This document shows positions 6,068 to 6,192 of a DNA stretch of 6,192 nt, piece by piece (positions within the stretch are counted from its first letter, which is position 1; every line of letters begins with the position of its first letter). A model generated the notes under the pieces. The model searched no databases. It saw only the letters and a program-made list of their open reading frames with translations, and was not told the origin of the DNA. Made by a program: the position numbers and the translations under genes. Source of the stretch: Opitutaceae bacterium (lineage in GTDB: Bacteria > Verrucomicrobiota > Verrucomicrobiae > Opitutales > Opitutaceae); contig JAISAX010000840.1 in NCBI GenBank assembly GCA_031266495.1, positions 1 to 6,192 of the forward strand. The letters are read 5' to 3'.

Positions 6068-6192
6068 TTACATGAACCGGCGGGAGCGGCAACCGTGGAG
6101 CAGAACGGCGATGGCAACGGTGGACTGGATACCAAGGATCGCCAGAGCGAAGCCGGAAGAAGGGAGCCAGCGATCATTGTTGAGCCGGAAGG
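6068..6192 (-). CDS. 3' end of an unidentified, possibly membrane, protein (partial)
   Basis: Seen: on the minus strand a frame enters from the right edge and runs 40 codons to a TAA at 6070-6068. The translation begins FRLNNDRWLPSSG, then has a hydrophobic span FALAILGIQSTVAIAVLLHG of membrane-helix length, and ends in a basic tail CRSRRFM. A basic tail after a helix suits a cytoplasmic C-terminus. Most codons end in G or C and few are rare, unlike the plus-strand reading of the same bases, which is Arg-rich with AGA, AGG and ATA codons. The gene would converge on the large gene with a 48-base gap. Only the tail is visible, so neither family nor start can be given, and it could be a chance open frame. 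Confidence 0.45.
   Translation of the reverse strand, partial: FRLNNDRWLPSSGFALAILGIQSTVAIAVLLHGCRSRRFM

Noticed and set aside
6016..6075. 19-codon plus-strand mini-ORF overlapping the large gene's stop by ATGA, with another ATGA start at 6072
   Set aside because: The ATGA overlaps hint at coupling, but the peptides are Arg-rich with rare codons, and the minus-strand reading of 6068-6192 is more protein-like.
1..6192. tRNA, rRNA, insertion sequence or transposase
   Set aside because: No cloverleaf, rRNA-like segment, transposase motif or terminal inverted repeat pair was seen on either strand.

Overview
The window looks like a GC-rich Gram-negative bacterial fragment. My best guess is Verrucomicrobiota (Opitutaceae-like). 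That rests on the style of the CsgG-type protein, a GC-rich palindromic intergenic repeat and the lack of Shine-Dalgarno sequences before the large gene. It is an inference, not a database result. Both ends cut into genes, and the first 75 bases are low-complexity, as is common at the end of a draft contig.

Layout. (1) Bases 1-1005 (+) encode a CsgG/LpoB-type exported protein. Its conserved part is intact, but its N-terminus runs into a 28-base C tract preceded by a G-quadruplex-like motif. (2) Bases 1006-1225 are intergenic. They hold a composite of several palindromes (REP-like), a short CA repeat, a 16-base C tract and a polypyrimidine tract. (3) Bases 1226-6019 (+) encode a very large (about 1,597 aa) probably exported protein. 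It has N-terminal ankyrin repeats, two degenerate modules resembling the CsgG-like module of gene 1, a long helical middle and a beta-rich C-terminal region I do not recognise. (4) Bases 6068-6192 (-) are the 3' end of a convergent gene whose visible tail has one hydrophobic segment.

How it may fit together. The same module appears complete in the small protein and twice, degraded, in the large one. This suggests the two envelope proteins share an ancestor or assemble together, for instance with the small protein as an outer-membrane or periplasmic component and the large one as an ankyrin-bearing partner. This pair is the strongest candidate for an undescribed system. The second theme is G:C homopolymers: C28 and C16 at or before the two gene starts, and G10 and G9 in frame inside the large gene. 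A one-base slip in either coding tract would truncate the protein. They are therefore candidates for phase variation, but also obvious places for sequencing error.
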